DNA of 22,736 bases from Ramlibacter tataouinensis. GTDB taxonomy: Bacteria > Pseudomonadota > Gammaproteobacteria > Burkholderiales > Burkholderiaceae_C. Positions 16,416-22,736 of this stretch are shown one piece after another (position 1 is the stretch's first letter; the number at the start of each line of letters is the position of its first letter). Below the pieces are notes generated by a model, which had not been told where the DNA came from, made no database searches, and saw only the letters and a list, made by a program, of their open reading frames with translations. Made by a program: the position numbers and the translations under genes. The stretch covers positions 182,372 to 205,107 of the forward strand of contig DIZF01000001.1 of NCBI GenBank assembly GCA_002427815.1, given 5' to 3'.

Positions 16416-16694
16416 ATGGCCTACCGGCTCGTCCTCACCGAGAGCTACCTCCAGATCGCCGTCCGTTTTCTCACGCGCCATCCTGACCTGAAGCGGCAGT
16501 ACGCCAAGACGCTGGCGCTGCTGGAGGCCAATCCGCATCACCCCTCGCTTCGGCTGCACGCGCTGGCCGGCAAGCACCAGGGGCTGCACTCCGTCTCCAT
16601 CAACCTGTCGTATCGCATCACGCTGGAATTGCTGATACGGGATCAGTCGATCATCCCCATCAACGTTGGCGACCATGATGGCGTGTACTCATGA
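16416..16694 (+). CDS. RelE/YafQ-like type II toxin
   Basis: A 92-residue protein matching the RelE/ParE superfamily in size and layout: an N-terminal strand and helix (MAYRLVLTESYLQIAVRFL), the ALLEANPHHPSLRLHALAG segment before the beta sheet, SVSINLSYRITLELL, and the terminal IPINVGDHDGVYS, a variant of the family's 'GxHDxVY' end. Members cleave mRNA on the ribosome or act on gyrase; the GDHDxVY ending is nearer to the mRNA-cleaving YafQ/RelE side. It is paired with the antitoxin at 16044. Confidence 0.82.
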   Translation: MAYRLVLTESYLQIAVRFLTRHPDLKRQYAKTLALLEANPHHPSLRLHALAGKHQGLHSVSINLSYRITLELLIRDQSIIPINVGDHDGVYS

Positions 16695-16749
16695 GCGAGG
16701 CCCTGGGTACATGTGATCACCGCGGACGGAAAACTGCATCGATCCGCCC

Positions 16750-16797
16750 TTGACCCAACCGTTCCGACGCGTAAGATATGCGCATGGCATACGCATA
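16750..16797 (+). promoter_or_regulatory. promoter and operator of ccdAB
   Basis: TTGACC at 16750-16755 and TAAGAT at 16772-16777 with a 16-base spacer form a plausible promoter. Directly over its start lie inverted repeats TATGC (16777-16781) with GCATA (16787-16791), and TATGCG (16777-16782) with CGCATA (16792-16797). A CcdA-CcdB complex binding here would block transcription. Confidence 0.55.
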
Positions 16798-16808
16798 AGG
16801 AACCTTTC

Positions 16809-17057
16809 ATGCATCGTCCCGTCGCTTCCGGCCGCAAGCGTCCCGTGAATCTGACGCTCAGCGAAAGCCTCGTCGCGCAAGCCAGGAACTACACCAGCAA
16901 CCTTTCCGCCACCATGGAGTCGCTGCTGGGCGAGTACGTCGCCCGCCAACAGCAAGAGCATTTGAGCCGCCAGCAGATGGCCGACGCATGTGCGGCCGAC
17001 TGGAATGCGTTGCACGAGGCTATCGGCTCGTTCGCCGACGAGCATTCCACGCTCTGA
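16809..17057 (+). CDS. ccdA: CcdA-family antitoxin
   Basis: An 82-residue protein. The N-terminal ribbon-helix-helix reads KRPVNLTLSESLVAQARNYTSNLSATMESLL, the CcdA DNA-binding signature. The C-terminal part (ACAADWNALHEAIGSFADEHSTL) resembles the intrinsically disordered CcdB-binding tail of F-plasmid CcdA with its conserved Trp. The start at ATG 16809 follows AAGG by eight bases; an upstream ATG at 16713 would read through the promoter and is rejected. Its stop overlaps the ccdB start (TGATG). Confidence 0.88.
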   Translation: MHRPVASGRKRPVNLTLSESLVAQARNYTSNLSATMESLLGEYVARQQQEHLSRQQMADACAADWNALHEAIGSFADEHSTL

Positions 17058-17386
17058 TGGCGCAATTCGACGTCCACCGCAACAAGGGGCCGCTCAAGGC
17101 CTCGATCCCTTTTGTGGTGGTGGTCCAGTCAGCCCAGTTCGATCGCTATCGCCGGCGCGTGGTCGTGCCGTTGGTGCGCCGCAGCGCTCTACCCGGCGAC
17201 ACGCCGACGGTGGGCTCGCGCATGAATCCGGTGTTCCGCGTCCTGAACGCCGACGTGGTACTGCATCCGCTGGACACGGTTTCCGTGGCGCTCAATGACT
17301 TGGGCGCCAAGGCCGGATCTCTTGCCGAGCACGGCCAGTTGATCACTGACGCGCTGGACGAATTGCTCAGCCGGGCATGGGGCTGA
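17057..17386 (+). CDS. ccdB: CcdB-family DNA gyrase poison
   Basis: A 109-residue toxin. It shows the family's N-terminal QFDVHRN, IPFVVVVQSAQFDRYRRRVVVPL, the central NPVFRVLNADVVLHPLDTVSV, and the closing helix. F-plasmid CcdB ends in Trp-Gly-Ile, needed for poisoning gyrase; this protein ends in Trp-Gly, one residue short. The start codon overlaps the ccdA stop by one base, so it is translationally coupled. The ORF can be extended upstream to 16988, but that part lies inside ccdA in another frame. Confidence 0.88.
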   Translation: MAQFDVHRNKGPLKASIPFVVVVQSAQFDRYRRRVVVPLVRRSALPGDTPTVGSRMNPVFRVLNADVVLHPLDTVSVALNDLGAKAGSLAEHGQLITDALDELLSRAWG

Positions 17387-17425
17387 GCGTACGGGACGAG
17401 ACTCCATCAACTCCGGGGGAGAGTC

Positions 17426-17662
17426 ATGCGAAAAGTATCGGCTGTCGAAGCCAAAAGGCACTTTGGGCAACTGGTCAAAAGAGCCCAGGCAGCACCCATC
17501 CTGGTGACCCGTCGCGGGCAGCCCGCAGGCATAGTCCTCTCTCCGCAAGACTTTTATGCTTTGCGTGATGGCGGGGAATTCAGCTCGGACGTCGTCCGGC
17601 AGCAGCTCGAAGAATTTCGCGATGACCATACCGCACGTGGAACTTCGGACGGTGACGCTTGA
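17426..17662 (+). CDS. Phd/YefM-family antitoxin (third TA antitoxin)
   Basis: A 78-residue protein with the full family pattern: KVSAVEAKRHFGQLVKRAQ, then PILVTRRGQPAGIVLSPQDFYAL, then an acidic C-terminal helix (LEEFRDDHTARGTSDGDA). A strong GGGGGAGAG site precedes the ATG. It begins 39 bases after ccdB, on the same strand. No RelE, Doc or other known toxin follows; instead a small unknown frame overlaps its 3' end. Confidence 0.85.
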   Translation: MRKVSAVEAKRHFGQLVKRAQAAPILVTRRGQPAGIVLSPQDFYALRDGGEFSSDVVRQQLEEFRDDHTARGTSDGDA

Positions 17663-17864
17663 CCCGGACCTTGTGTATGACCCGAGGGCCAGGCTGGACG
17701 GTGCCGGGCACTACGACGACTTCAAAGTGAACCGGGTGGCGGAAATTGCGCTGCGCCCGTTGCACAAGCAAAGCCAAGCGAGGATGAGGGACGTCCTGCT
17801 GGGCCTCGGCCAGTTGTACGAGGCATTGCGCGCCCGCGACCTCCCCGCGAGCGGCTTGATTTGA
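17622..17864 (+). CDS. small protein of unknown function overlapping the third antitoxin
   Basis: An 80-residue frame starting at ATG 17622 (GAAGAA seven bases upstream), overlapping the antitoxin gene by 41 bases. The sequence has PDLVYDPRARLDGAGHYDDF, then a basic helical part (LRPLHKQSQARMRDVLLGLG, YEALRARDLPASG). I do not recognise a family. An in-frame GTG at 17637 is another possible start. Position and overlap are those of a toxin partner, but none of the RelE, Doc, PIN or Fic motifs is present. It may be a novel or worn-down toxin, or an unrelated gene. Confidence 0.5.
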   Translation: MTIPHVELRTVTLDPDLVYDPRARLDGAGHYDDFKVNRVAEIALRPLHKQSQARMRDVLLGLGQLYEALRARDLPASGLI

Positions 17865-17891
17865 ACAGAGTCCGGCCGACCCGGCCCCGCC

Positions 17892-18869
17892 CTACTTCTT
17901 GCCCAGCCCCATGCGCACCGCGCCTTCGGTGTAGAGCCTGGTCTTGTCCTTCATGAAGGCGTCCATCTCCTCCACGCCCACGTTCACCAGTTCGAACCCG
18001 GACTTGGCCGCCAGCTCCTTCATCTCGGGGTCGTTGTTCAGCGCGCGCCACATGTCCGACAGGCGCTTGCGCGCTTCCGGCGACGTGGACTTCGGCACGC
18101 CGATGCCACGGTAGGCGCCGTCGACCCAGTCGACGCCCAGTTCCTTGAAGGTGGGCACATCGGGCAGCAGCGGATGGCGCTTTTCCATGGCCACGGCGAT
18201 CGGCCGCACGCCCCTGTCCTTGTTGGCGATGGCGAACGGCGTGTAGGTCATCGCACCGTCGACCTGGCCGCCCAGGACCGACGTGGCGAGGTCGCCCGTT
18301 CCCTTGAACGGCACATACAGGGTCTTGATGCCGAATGCGGCGTCCAGGCGCTCGTGCGCGGCATGGTTGGCCGAGTACTGGCCGGAGCCCGCCAGGCTGA
18401 TCTTGCCCGGATCGGCCTTGGCCGCCTTCAGGAAGTCCTGGAAGTTCCTGATCGGGCTCTTGGCGCTGACCACCAGGATGTCGGGCGTGAAGTGGAACCA
18501 GAACACCGGCGTGACGTCGGCGGTCTTGTACTGCACGTCGCCCTGAATGGGCTGGAACACGATGTGCGGCAGGTTGACCCCCACCACATTGAGACCGTCG
18601 CCGGGCAACTGGTTCATCTGCGACCACATCAGCCCGCCACCGGCGCCGGCCTTGTACTGGATGATGGTGTCGATGGCCGGGCATTTCTTCTTGAGCACCA
18701 TCTGCTGATGGCGCGCCGACAGGTCCGACTCGCCGCCCGGCGGAAAGGCCTGCCAGTACAGCACGTTCTTCTCGGGGCAGGCGGGAGCCGCGCCAGTCGA
18801 AGCGGGTTGGGCCGTCACGGCGGGAACCGCCGCGAGGCAAAGGATGCCGATCCACTTGCTGACTTTCAT
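17892..18869 (-). CDS. Bug-family tripartite tricarboxylate transporter substrate-binding protein
   Basis: A 325-residue periplasmic solute receptor of the TctC/Bug type, abundant in Burkholderiales. Residues 1-20 form a signal peptide with a TAQ-type cleavage site. Family features include PPGGESDLSARHQQMVLKKK near the N-terminus, QYKAGAGGGLMWSQMN, YVPFKGTGDLATSVLGGQVD, and KRHPLLPDVPTFKELGVDW in the C-terminal half. AGGAGA precedes the ATG. No membrane subunits (TctA/TctB) are in the window, which is usual for Bug genes. Lying 41 bases after ttuC, it probably binds tartrate, malate or a related acid; the ligand is inferred from neighbours only. Confidence 0.9.
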   Translation of the reverse strand: MKVSKWIGILCLAAVPAVTAQPASTGAAPACPEKNVLYWQAFPPGGESDLSARHQQMVLKKKCPAIDTIIQYKAGAGGGLMWSQMNQLPGDGLNVVGVNLPHIVFQPIQGDVQYKTADVTPVFWFHFTPDILVVSAKSPIRNFQDFLKAAKADPGKISLAGSGQYSANHAAHERLDAAFGIKTLYVPFKGTGDLATSVLGGQVDGAMTYTPFAIANKDRGVRPIAVAMEKRHPLLPDVPTFKELGVDWVDGAYRGIGVPKSTSPEARKRLSDMWRALNNDPEMKELAAKSGFELVNVGVEEMDAFMKDKTRLYTEGAVRMGLGKK

Positions 18870-18910
18870 GCTGCTCTCCTTCGTCGTTGTATGAGTTCGC
18901 GCATGCCGCC

Positions 18911-19999
18911 TCAGGCGACGCGCAGCCGATCATTTTGCGCAAGCAAGGCGCACACCGCATTGGTAACTTCCTCAGTGGTGGCCTTGCCGCCCAGGTCGCG
19001 CGTGTGCAGCCTGGGATCGGCCGTCACCTTCTCGATGGCCTGCATCAATTGCCGGGCCGCTTCGCTCTCGCCGATGTGGTCCAGCAGCATCACGCAGCTC
19101 CAGAACGTGCCGATCGGGTTGGCCAGGCCCTTGCCCATGATGTCGAAGGCCGAGCCATGGATAGGCTCGAACATCGACGGATAGCGCCGCTCGGGATCGA
19201 TGTTGGCGGTGGGCGCGATGCCCAGGCTGCCGGCGAGCGCGGCCGCCAGGTCGCTCAGGATGTCGGCATGCAGGTTGGTGGCCACCACGGTGTCCAGCGA
19301 GGCCGGGCGGTTGACCATGCGCGCCGTGCAGGCGTCCACCAGTTCCTTGTCCCATTTGACGTCGGGAAACTCCTGGGCCACCTGGACGGCGATCTCGTCC
19401 CACATCACCATCGCGTGGCGCTGGGCATTGGATTTGGTCACCACCGTCAGCAGCTTGCGCGGCCGCGACTGGGCCAGGCGGAAGGCGAAACGCATGATCC
19501 GCTCCACGCCGGCGCGGGTCATCATGCTCAGGTCAGTCGCCACTTCGATCGGGTGGCCCTGGTGGACGCGGCCGCCGACACCGGAGTACTCGCCTTCGGA
19601 GTTCTCGCGCACGATCACCCAGTCCAGGTCGGCCGGCGCGCAGCGCTTGAGCGGTCCGTCGATGCCCGGCAGGATGCGGGTGGGGCGCACGTTGGCGTAC
19701 TGATCGAAGCCCTGGCAGATCTTCAGGCGCAGGCCCCACAGGGTGATGTGGTCCGGGATGTGCGGGTCGCCGGCCGAGCCGAACAGGATGGCATCCACGT
19801 GGCGCAGCGCTTCCAGTCCTGCGGCGGGCATCATTTCGCCGTGGGCGCGGTACCAGTCGCCGCCCCAGTCGAAGGTGCTGAACTCGAAGCGGAAGCCGCG
19901 CTGCGCCGCGGCCAGCGCCTCCAGCACCGCCTGGCCGGCGGGCACCACTTCCTTGCCGATGCCGTCCCCGGGAATGCACGCGATCCGATAGCTCTTCAT
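18911..19999 (-). CDS. ttuC: tartrate dehydrogenase / D-malate dehydrogenase (decarboxylating)
   Basis: A 362-residue member of the isocitrate/isopropylmalate dehydrogenase family. It begins RIACIPGDGIGKEVVPAG; it has the metal and substrate sites DWVIVRENSEGEYSGVGGR, TKSNAQRHAMVMWDE, and ATNLHADILSDLAAAL, and the NAD-binding end FEPIHGSAFDIMGKGLANP. The region near FGSAGDPHIPDHITLWGLRL fits the TtuC/DmlA branch rather than LeuB. These enzymes oxidise tartrate or D-malate with NAD+ and a divalent metal. A LysR regulator is divergent, the Bug receptor lies downstream, and ttuD further along the same strand completes a tartrate-to-glycerate set. The choice between tartrate and D-malate as true substrate cannot be made from sequence. 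Confidence 0.87.
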   Translation of the reverse strand: MKSYRIACIPGDGIGKEVVPAGQAVLEALAAAQRGFRFEFSTFDWGGDWYRAHGEMMPAAGLEALRHVDAILFGSAGDPHIPDHITLWGLRLKICQGFDQYANVRPTRILPGIDGPLKRCAPADLDWVIVRENSEGEYSGVGGRVHQGHPIEVATDLSMMTRAGVERIMRFAFRLAQSRPRKLLTVVTKSNAQRHAMVMWDEIAVQVAQEFPDVKWDKELVDACTARMVNRPASLDTVVATNLHADILSDLAAALAGSLGIAPTANIDPERRYPSMFEPIHGSAFDIMGKGLANPIGTFWSCVMLLDHIGESEAARQLMQAIEKVTADPRLHTRDLGGKATTEEVTNAVCALLAQNDRLRVA

Positions 20000-20041
20000 G
20001 GTCTTGCCTGCGCAGTAATGAGTCGTGACAGGGAATCTACC

Positions 20042-20087
20042 CTTTGCAAGGCGTAAAGCCGGCCGCTAAAGTGATGTCATTGTTCAC
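20042..20087. promoter_or_regulatory. candidate LysR-type operator dyads between ttuC and its regulator
   Basis: The 100-base divergent gap contains two dyads: CTTTGC (20042-20047) with GTAAAG (20053-20058), an imperfect T-N11-A type site, and GTGA (20071-20074) with TCAC (20084-20087). Binding by the adjacent LysR protein is inferred. Confidence 0.4.
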
Positions 20088-20099
20088 CTGGATTCAACA

Positions 20100-21035
20100 A
20101 TGGCAGGCTCCGCCTCCGCTCCCTCCGAGATGGCATTCTTCAGCCTGCTGGCGCGTTGCGGCGGGCTCACGGCGGCCGCCCGCGAACTCGATCTGTCCAC
20201 CGCCGCCGTGAGCAAGCGGCTGGCGCAGATGGAGGCGCGGCTGGGCGTGCGGCTGCTGGCGCGCACCACCCGGCGCGTCAGCCTGACCCCCGAGGGCGAG
20301 CTGTACCTGGACCAGGCCCGCCGCATCCTGGCCGAGATCGACGACATGGAGCGCCTGGTCGCGAGCGCGACGTCGGCGCCGCGCGGCCTGCTGCGCGTCA
20401 ACACCACGCTGGGCTTCGGGCGCAGCCACATCGGGCCGCTGATCTCGCAATTCGTGAAGCAGCACCCCGACATGCAGGTGCAACTGCAGCTGACGGTGGA
20501 CCCGCCGCCCCTGCACGAGGACAGCTTCGACGTCTGCCTGCGCTTCGGCGAACCGCCGGACGCGCGGGTGGTCGCCAAACTGATCGCGCCCAACCGCCGT
20601 CTGCTGTGCGCAGCGCCCGCCTACCTGGCACGCCAGGGCTTCCCGAAGTCGCCGCACGACCTGGCCCAGCACAGCTGCATCGGCATCCGGCAGGGCGACC
20701 ACGCCTACGGGATCTGGCGCCTGAACGCCGGCAAGCGCGTCGAGACCGTCAAAGTGCGGGGCCCCTTGAGCACCAACGACGGCGAGATCGCCGTGAGCTG
20801 GGCGCTGGCCGGGCACGGCATCGTGATGCGGGCCGAATGGGACGTTGCGCGTTACCTGCGCAGCGGCCGCCTGCGCCAGGTGCTGGAAAACTGGCAGACA
20901 CCGTCGGCCGACATCCATGCAGTCTTTCCGCAGCGGCTTCAGACCTCGGCCCGGGTGCGCGCCTTCGTCGATTTCGTCGCTGCGCACTTCGCGAAGTCGT
21001 CCACCCGCGCGGCCGGCCTGGTCGGCAACTGGTAG
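20100..21035 (+). CDS. LysR-family transcriptional regulator, divergent from ttuC
   Basis: A 311-residue LysR protein. The winged helix-turn-helix is at residues about 8-66 (FFSLLARCGGLTAAARELDL, then STAAVSKRLAQMEARLGVRL, then LLARTTRRVSLTPEG). The effector domain starts near residue 95 (GLLRVNTTLGFGRSHIGPLI) and has the usual DVCLRFGEPPD and GHGIVMRAEWDVA segments. It is transcribed away from ttuC, the classic LysR layout, and so probably controls ttuC, the Bug receptor and perhaps itself in response to a dicarboxylic or hydroxy acid. Confidence 0.92.
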   Translation: MAGSASAPSEMAFFSLLARCGGLTAAARELDLSTAAVSKRLAQMEARLGVRLLARTTRRVSLTPEGELYLDQARRILAEIDDMERLVASATSAPRGLLRVNTTLGFGRSHIGPLISQFVKQHPDMQVQLQLTVDPPPLHEDSFDVCLRFGEPPDARVVAKLIAPNRRLLCAAPAYLARQGFPKSPHDLAQHSCIGIRQGDHAYGIWRLNAGKRVETVKVRGPLSTNDGEIAVSWALAGHGIVMRAEWDVARYLRSGRLRQVLENWQTPSADIHAVFPQRLQTSARVRAFVDFVAAHFAKSSTRAAGLVGNW

Positions 21036-21158
21036 CGCCGCGCAGCCGTTTCTTGACTTTTGCTAAGGCCCGGTCAAGCCGCCTGAACCGCGGGCCTGCG
21101 CGCGTGCCTAAGATGGCAGGCAGGCGACGGTCGCCCGCCCTATCGAAAGGGAGATCGA

Positions 21159-21866
21159 GTGGAACTTGCCATGAACACCCTGGCTTCAACCCAATCCATG
21201 TTCGCCACTGACCGTGGCGAGAGCCCCTTGCAACGGGAAGCCGTTGCAAGCCGGGCTGCCCCGTCCATGCGCACGCCGGCATTCTTCGATGACGTCCCGG
21301 CCATCGTCTTGCGCGATGCGCTGGCCGAGACATTGGGCGCCGCGACCGACGGGGTGATCGAGTACCGCTACCTGGACGCCGTCAAGCTCGCCGGGCATTC
21401 GTGCCCCACCGTCGCCGGTGCCTGGCTGATGACGCGGGCGGCATTGGCCCGGCTCTACCCCGGCCAGCTGCCGCGTCGCGGCGAGCTGCGGGTGGAATTG
21501 CGCGAAGCCCAGGACGCCGGCGTGGCCGGGGTTATCGCCAGCGTCGCGGGCCTGGTCACCGGCGCCGCGGGGCCGGGCGGTTTCCACGGGCTGGGCGGGC
21601 AGCATGTCCGGCGCGGGCTGCTGGAATTCGGCAAGGCGATGCGCGGGCAGATGCGGGTTACCCGACTCGACACCGGGCGCAGCGTGGAGGTTTCGCATCA
21701 CCCCGAGGTGGTGGCGCGTCCGCTGGGCGCGCTGCTGCAGGCGGCACTGGGACCTGGCGCCGACGATCGCGCACGGCAAGCCTTTGCCACGGTCTGGCAA
21801 GAGTGGGTTCGCACCATACTCATCGAGCATGCGGACGATCCGGCGCTGATCACTCTGGAAGACTGA
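21159..21866 (+). CDS. protein with an FmdE-like GHxCP motif, upstream of a Dnr-type regulator
   Basis: A 235-residue protein. The start is GTG 21159 with AAAGGGAG five bases upstream; an ATG at 21171 lies too far from it. The central region has YLDAVKLAGHSCPTVAGAWL followed by a strand-helix part (LRVELREAQDAGVAGVIAS, then FHGLGGQHVRRGLLEFGK). The His-x-Cys-Pro motif and general layout resemble FmdE-domain proteins, but the Cys pair of a zinc finger is absent, so this is a distant call. The gene ends 21 bases before the Dnr-like gene and is probably cotranscribed. Its first ~35 codons are low in family likeness and contain a perfect palindrome, so the protein may really begin near Met37 (21267). 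Confidence 0.6.
   Translation: MELAMNTLASTQSMFATDRGESPLQREAVASRAAPSMRTPAFFDDVPAIVLRDALAETLGAATDGVIEYRYLDAVKLAGHSCPTVAGAWLMTRAALARLYPGQLPRRGELRVELREAQDAGVAGVIASVAGLVTGAAGPGGFHGLGGQHVRRGLLEFGKAMRGQMRVTRLDTGRSVEVSHHPEVVARPLGALLQAALGPGADDRARQAFATVWQEWVRTILIEHADDPALITLED
21227..21250. repeat. perfect 10-bp inverted repeat with 4-base loop inside early codons
   Basis: CTTGCAACGG (21227-21236), GAAG, CCGTTGCAAG (21241-21250) form an exact dyad, about 70 bases after the GTG start of the gene at 21159. No T-run follows. It could be an mRNA hairpin that affects translation, an operator, or sign of a wrongly placed start. Confidence 0.75.
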
Positions 21867-21887
21867 CCACGCCCTTGAACTCATCGC

Positions 21888-22577
21888 ATGGCCCGCGCTG
21901 AAATCGCCCCCCAGGTTTTCCTGGCCGCGCTACCGCTGTTCAAGGCATTGGACGCGAGCGCGTTGGCGCGGCTGGCAGCGGCCACCACCCGCCGGCCTCT
22001 CAAGCGCGGCGAGCGGGTGTTCAGCAAGGGCGATGCCGTGACCGGCATGTATGTGGTGGTGTACGGCGAGATCCGGCTGGTCGCCCGCAGCCCGGTGCGA
22101 GGCGAGCGGCTGACCGGCGTCGTGCGCGCGGGCCGCAGCTTCGGCGAGCCGGTGATGTTCCTGGAACGCCCGGCCGTGGTGGACGCCGAAGCCGCCACCG
22201 ATGCCTTGGTGCTGCACCTGCCCAAGGAAGCCGTGTTCGACGAAATCGAGCGCAGCCCACGCTTCGCGCGCCGCATGCTCGCGGGCCTGAGCCAGCGCGT
22301 CGAATCGCTGGTGCAGGAACTCGATCGGCAGTCGCTCGGCGGGGGCCGGGAACGGCTGGTCGATTTCCTGGTGCGCAGCGCCGGCAGCGGGCCTGGGGCG
22401 AAGCTGGTCACCCTGCCGGCCGCCAAGGCCGCCGTCGCCTCGCACCTGCGCCTGACGCCCGAGCATTTCTCGCGCATCCTGCGCGAGCTGGCCGACGCCG
22501 GCCTGATCCAGGTGCAGGCGCGGCGGATCACGGTGCCCGACGTGTCGCGGCTGGCGGCGGCGATCAGCCCCACGTAA
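21888..22577 (+). CDS. Crp/Fnr-family regulator of the Dnr type
   Basis: A 229-residue protein. Residues about 12-120 form the cyclic-nucleotide-binding-like sensor domain (LKRGERVFSKGDAVTGMYVV, FGEPVMFLERPAVVDAEAAT). A long dimer helix follows, then the C-terminal helix-turn-helix VASHLRLTPEHFSRILRELADAGLI. The E-x2-S-R pattern in the recognition helix (EHFSR) predicts a TTGAT half-site, as in FNR and Dnr. There is no N-terminal cysteine cluster, so it cannot sense oxygen through [4Fe-4S] as FNR does. The FGEPVMFLE segment and HTH resemble Pseudomonas Dnr, a haem-dependent NO sensor. It could act on the site at 5801-5814, but a canonical FNR elsewhere in the genome could too. No clear ribosome binding site is visible; coupling to the upstream gene is likely. 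Confidence 0.87.
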   Translation: MARAEIAPQVFLAALPLFKALDASALARLAAATTRRPLKRGERVFSKGDAVTGMYVVVYGEIRLVARSPVRGERLTGVVRAGRSFGEPVMFLERPAVVDAEAATDALVLHLPKEAVFDEIERSPRFARRMLAGLSQRVESLVQELDRQSLGGGRERLVDFLVRSAGSGPGAKLVTLPAAKAAVASHLRLTPEHFSRILRELADAGLIQVQARRITVPDVSRLAAAISPT

Positions 22578-22590
22578 CTTCGTGCCGCAT

Positions 22591-22614
22591 CACCAGCGGG
22601 TCCAGGCGCTGGTG
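22591..22614. terminator. hairpin between convergent genes, possible bidirectional terminator
   Basis: CACCAGCG (22591-22598) and CGCTGGTG (22607-22614) form a perfect 8-bp stem with an 8-base loop, 14 bases after the Dnr-like gene and 36 bases after the stop of the minus-strand partial gene. No T-run is present on either side. Confidence 0.4.
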
Positions 22615-22649
22615 CACCTCGCGCTCTCGATAGCGGCGGGATGCAGCCA

Positions 22650-22736
22650 TTACAGAGCGCGGTTCATATCCACATCGAGACCGGCCTGCTTCATTTCGCG
22701 CGCCAGCAGCAGGCGCCACACCCCGGCATCGTCCAA
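22650..22736 (-). CDS. C-terminal end of an unidentified protein (gene continues beyond the window)
   Basis: On the minus strand the frame is open from the window edge for 28 codons (it contains GVWRLLLAREMKQAGLDVDM) and stops with TAA at 22652-22650. Composition looks like coding sequence, and convergence with the Dnr-like gene and the hairpin between them support a gene end. Too little is visible to name it. Confidence 0.4.
   Translation of the reverse strand: MDDAGVWRLLLAREMKQAGLDVDMNRAL

Noticed and set aside
17874..17886. GGCCG/CGGCC hairpin between the TA block and the Bug gene as a terminator
   Set aside because: Only a 5-bp stem with a 3-base loop and no T-run; such GC-rich stems are common in this sequence.
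15866..17891. Flanking direct repeats, att sites or transposase remnants around the toxin-antitoxin block
   Set aside because: I compared the edges by eye and found no convincing repeats or mobile-element genes, so no mobile element is annotated.
21052..21078. CTTGAC...GTCAAG dyad upstream of the FmdE-like gene as an FNR/Dnr site
   Set aside because: The arms are 15 bases apart instead of 4 and lack the TTGAT...ATCAA core, so it does not fit the family; a chance dyad or another factor's site is as likely.
22564..22650. 28-codon minus-strand ORF overlapping the stop of the partial gene (TAATG) and the end of the Dnr-like gene
   Set aside because: It runs through the 22591-22614 hairpin, has no ribosome binding site and overlaps a firm gene end; there is no sign of a domain.

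Overview
The window is GC-rich throughout and reads as a facultatively anaerobic betaproteobacterium, most likely in the Burkholderiales. This rests on a Thauera-type anaerobic aromatic gene set beside a Bug-type periplasmic binding protein and a tartrate-type gene set. The genus cannot be fixed from the sequence alone.

Positions 1-13917 hold a divergent anaerobic benzoyl-CoA locus. On the plus strand, had-oah-dch-bcrCBAD-fdx (5948-13917) encodes a class I ATP-dependent benzoyl-CoA reductase of four subunits, its ferredoxin, and the three enzymes that take the dienoyl-CoA product by hydration, oxidation and hydrolytic ring opening to 3-hydroxypimelyl-CoA. On the minus strand, korA-korB-(rubrerythrin-like)-(RidA-like)-(18-codon ORF)-(free gamma subunit)-(GltD-like flavoprotein) (5743 down to 1) encodes a 2-oxoglutarate:ferredoxin oxidoreductase that can regenerate the reduced ferredoxin used by Bcr, plus an apparent NAD(P)H-linked electron module. 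Many junctions are ATGA overlaps. The 204-bp gap between the two operons carries a perfect FNR/Dnr-type palindrome (core 5801-5814), placed so that it could be a -41.5 class II site for both promoters at once.

Positions 13918-20099 are accessory. A secreted DUF3016-like protein is followed by a minus-strand tartrate/glycerate-type set: glycerate kinase/hydroxypyruvate reductase ttuD, a Bug solute-binding protein, and the tartrate/D-malate dehydrogenase ttuC, with a divergent LysR regulator at 20100. This set is split by about 1.8 kb of opposite-strand toxin-antitoxin genes: Phd/YefM + RelE/YafQ-like, CcdA + CcdB, and a second Phd/YefM overlapping a small unknown gene.

Positions 21159-22736 hold a protein with an FmdE-like motif (a perfect 10-bp-arm palindrome lies inside its early codons), a Crp/Fnr regulator of the Dnr type (no cysteine cluster, ExxSR recognition helix), a hairpin, and the end of an unidentified minus-strand gene.

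I saw no rRNA, tRNA, CRISPR array, transposase or integrase.
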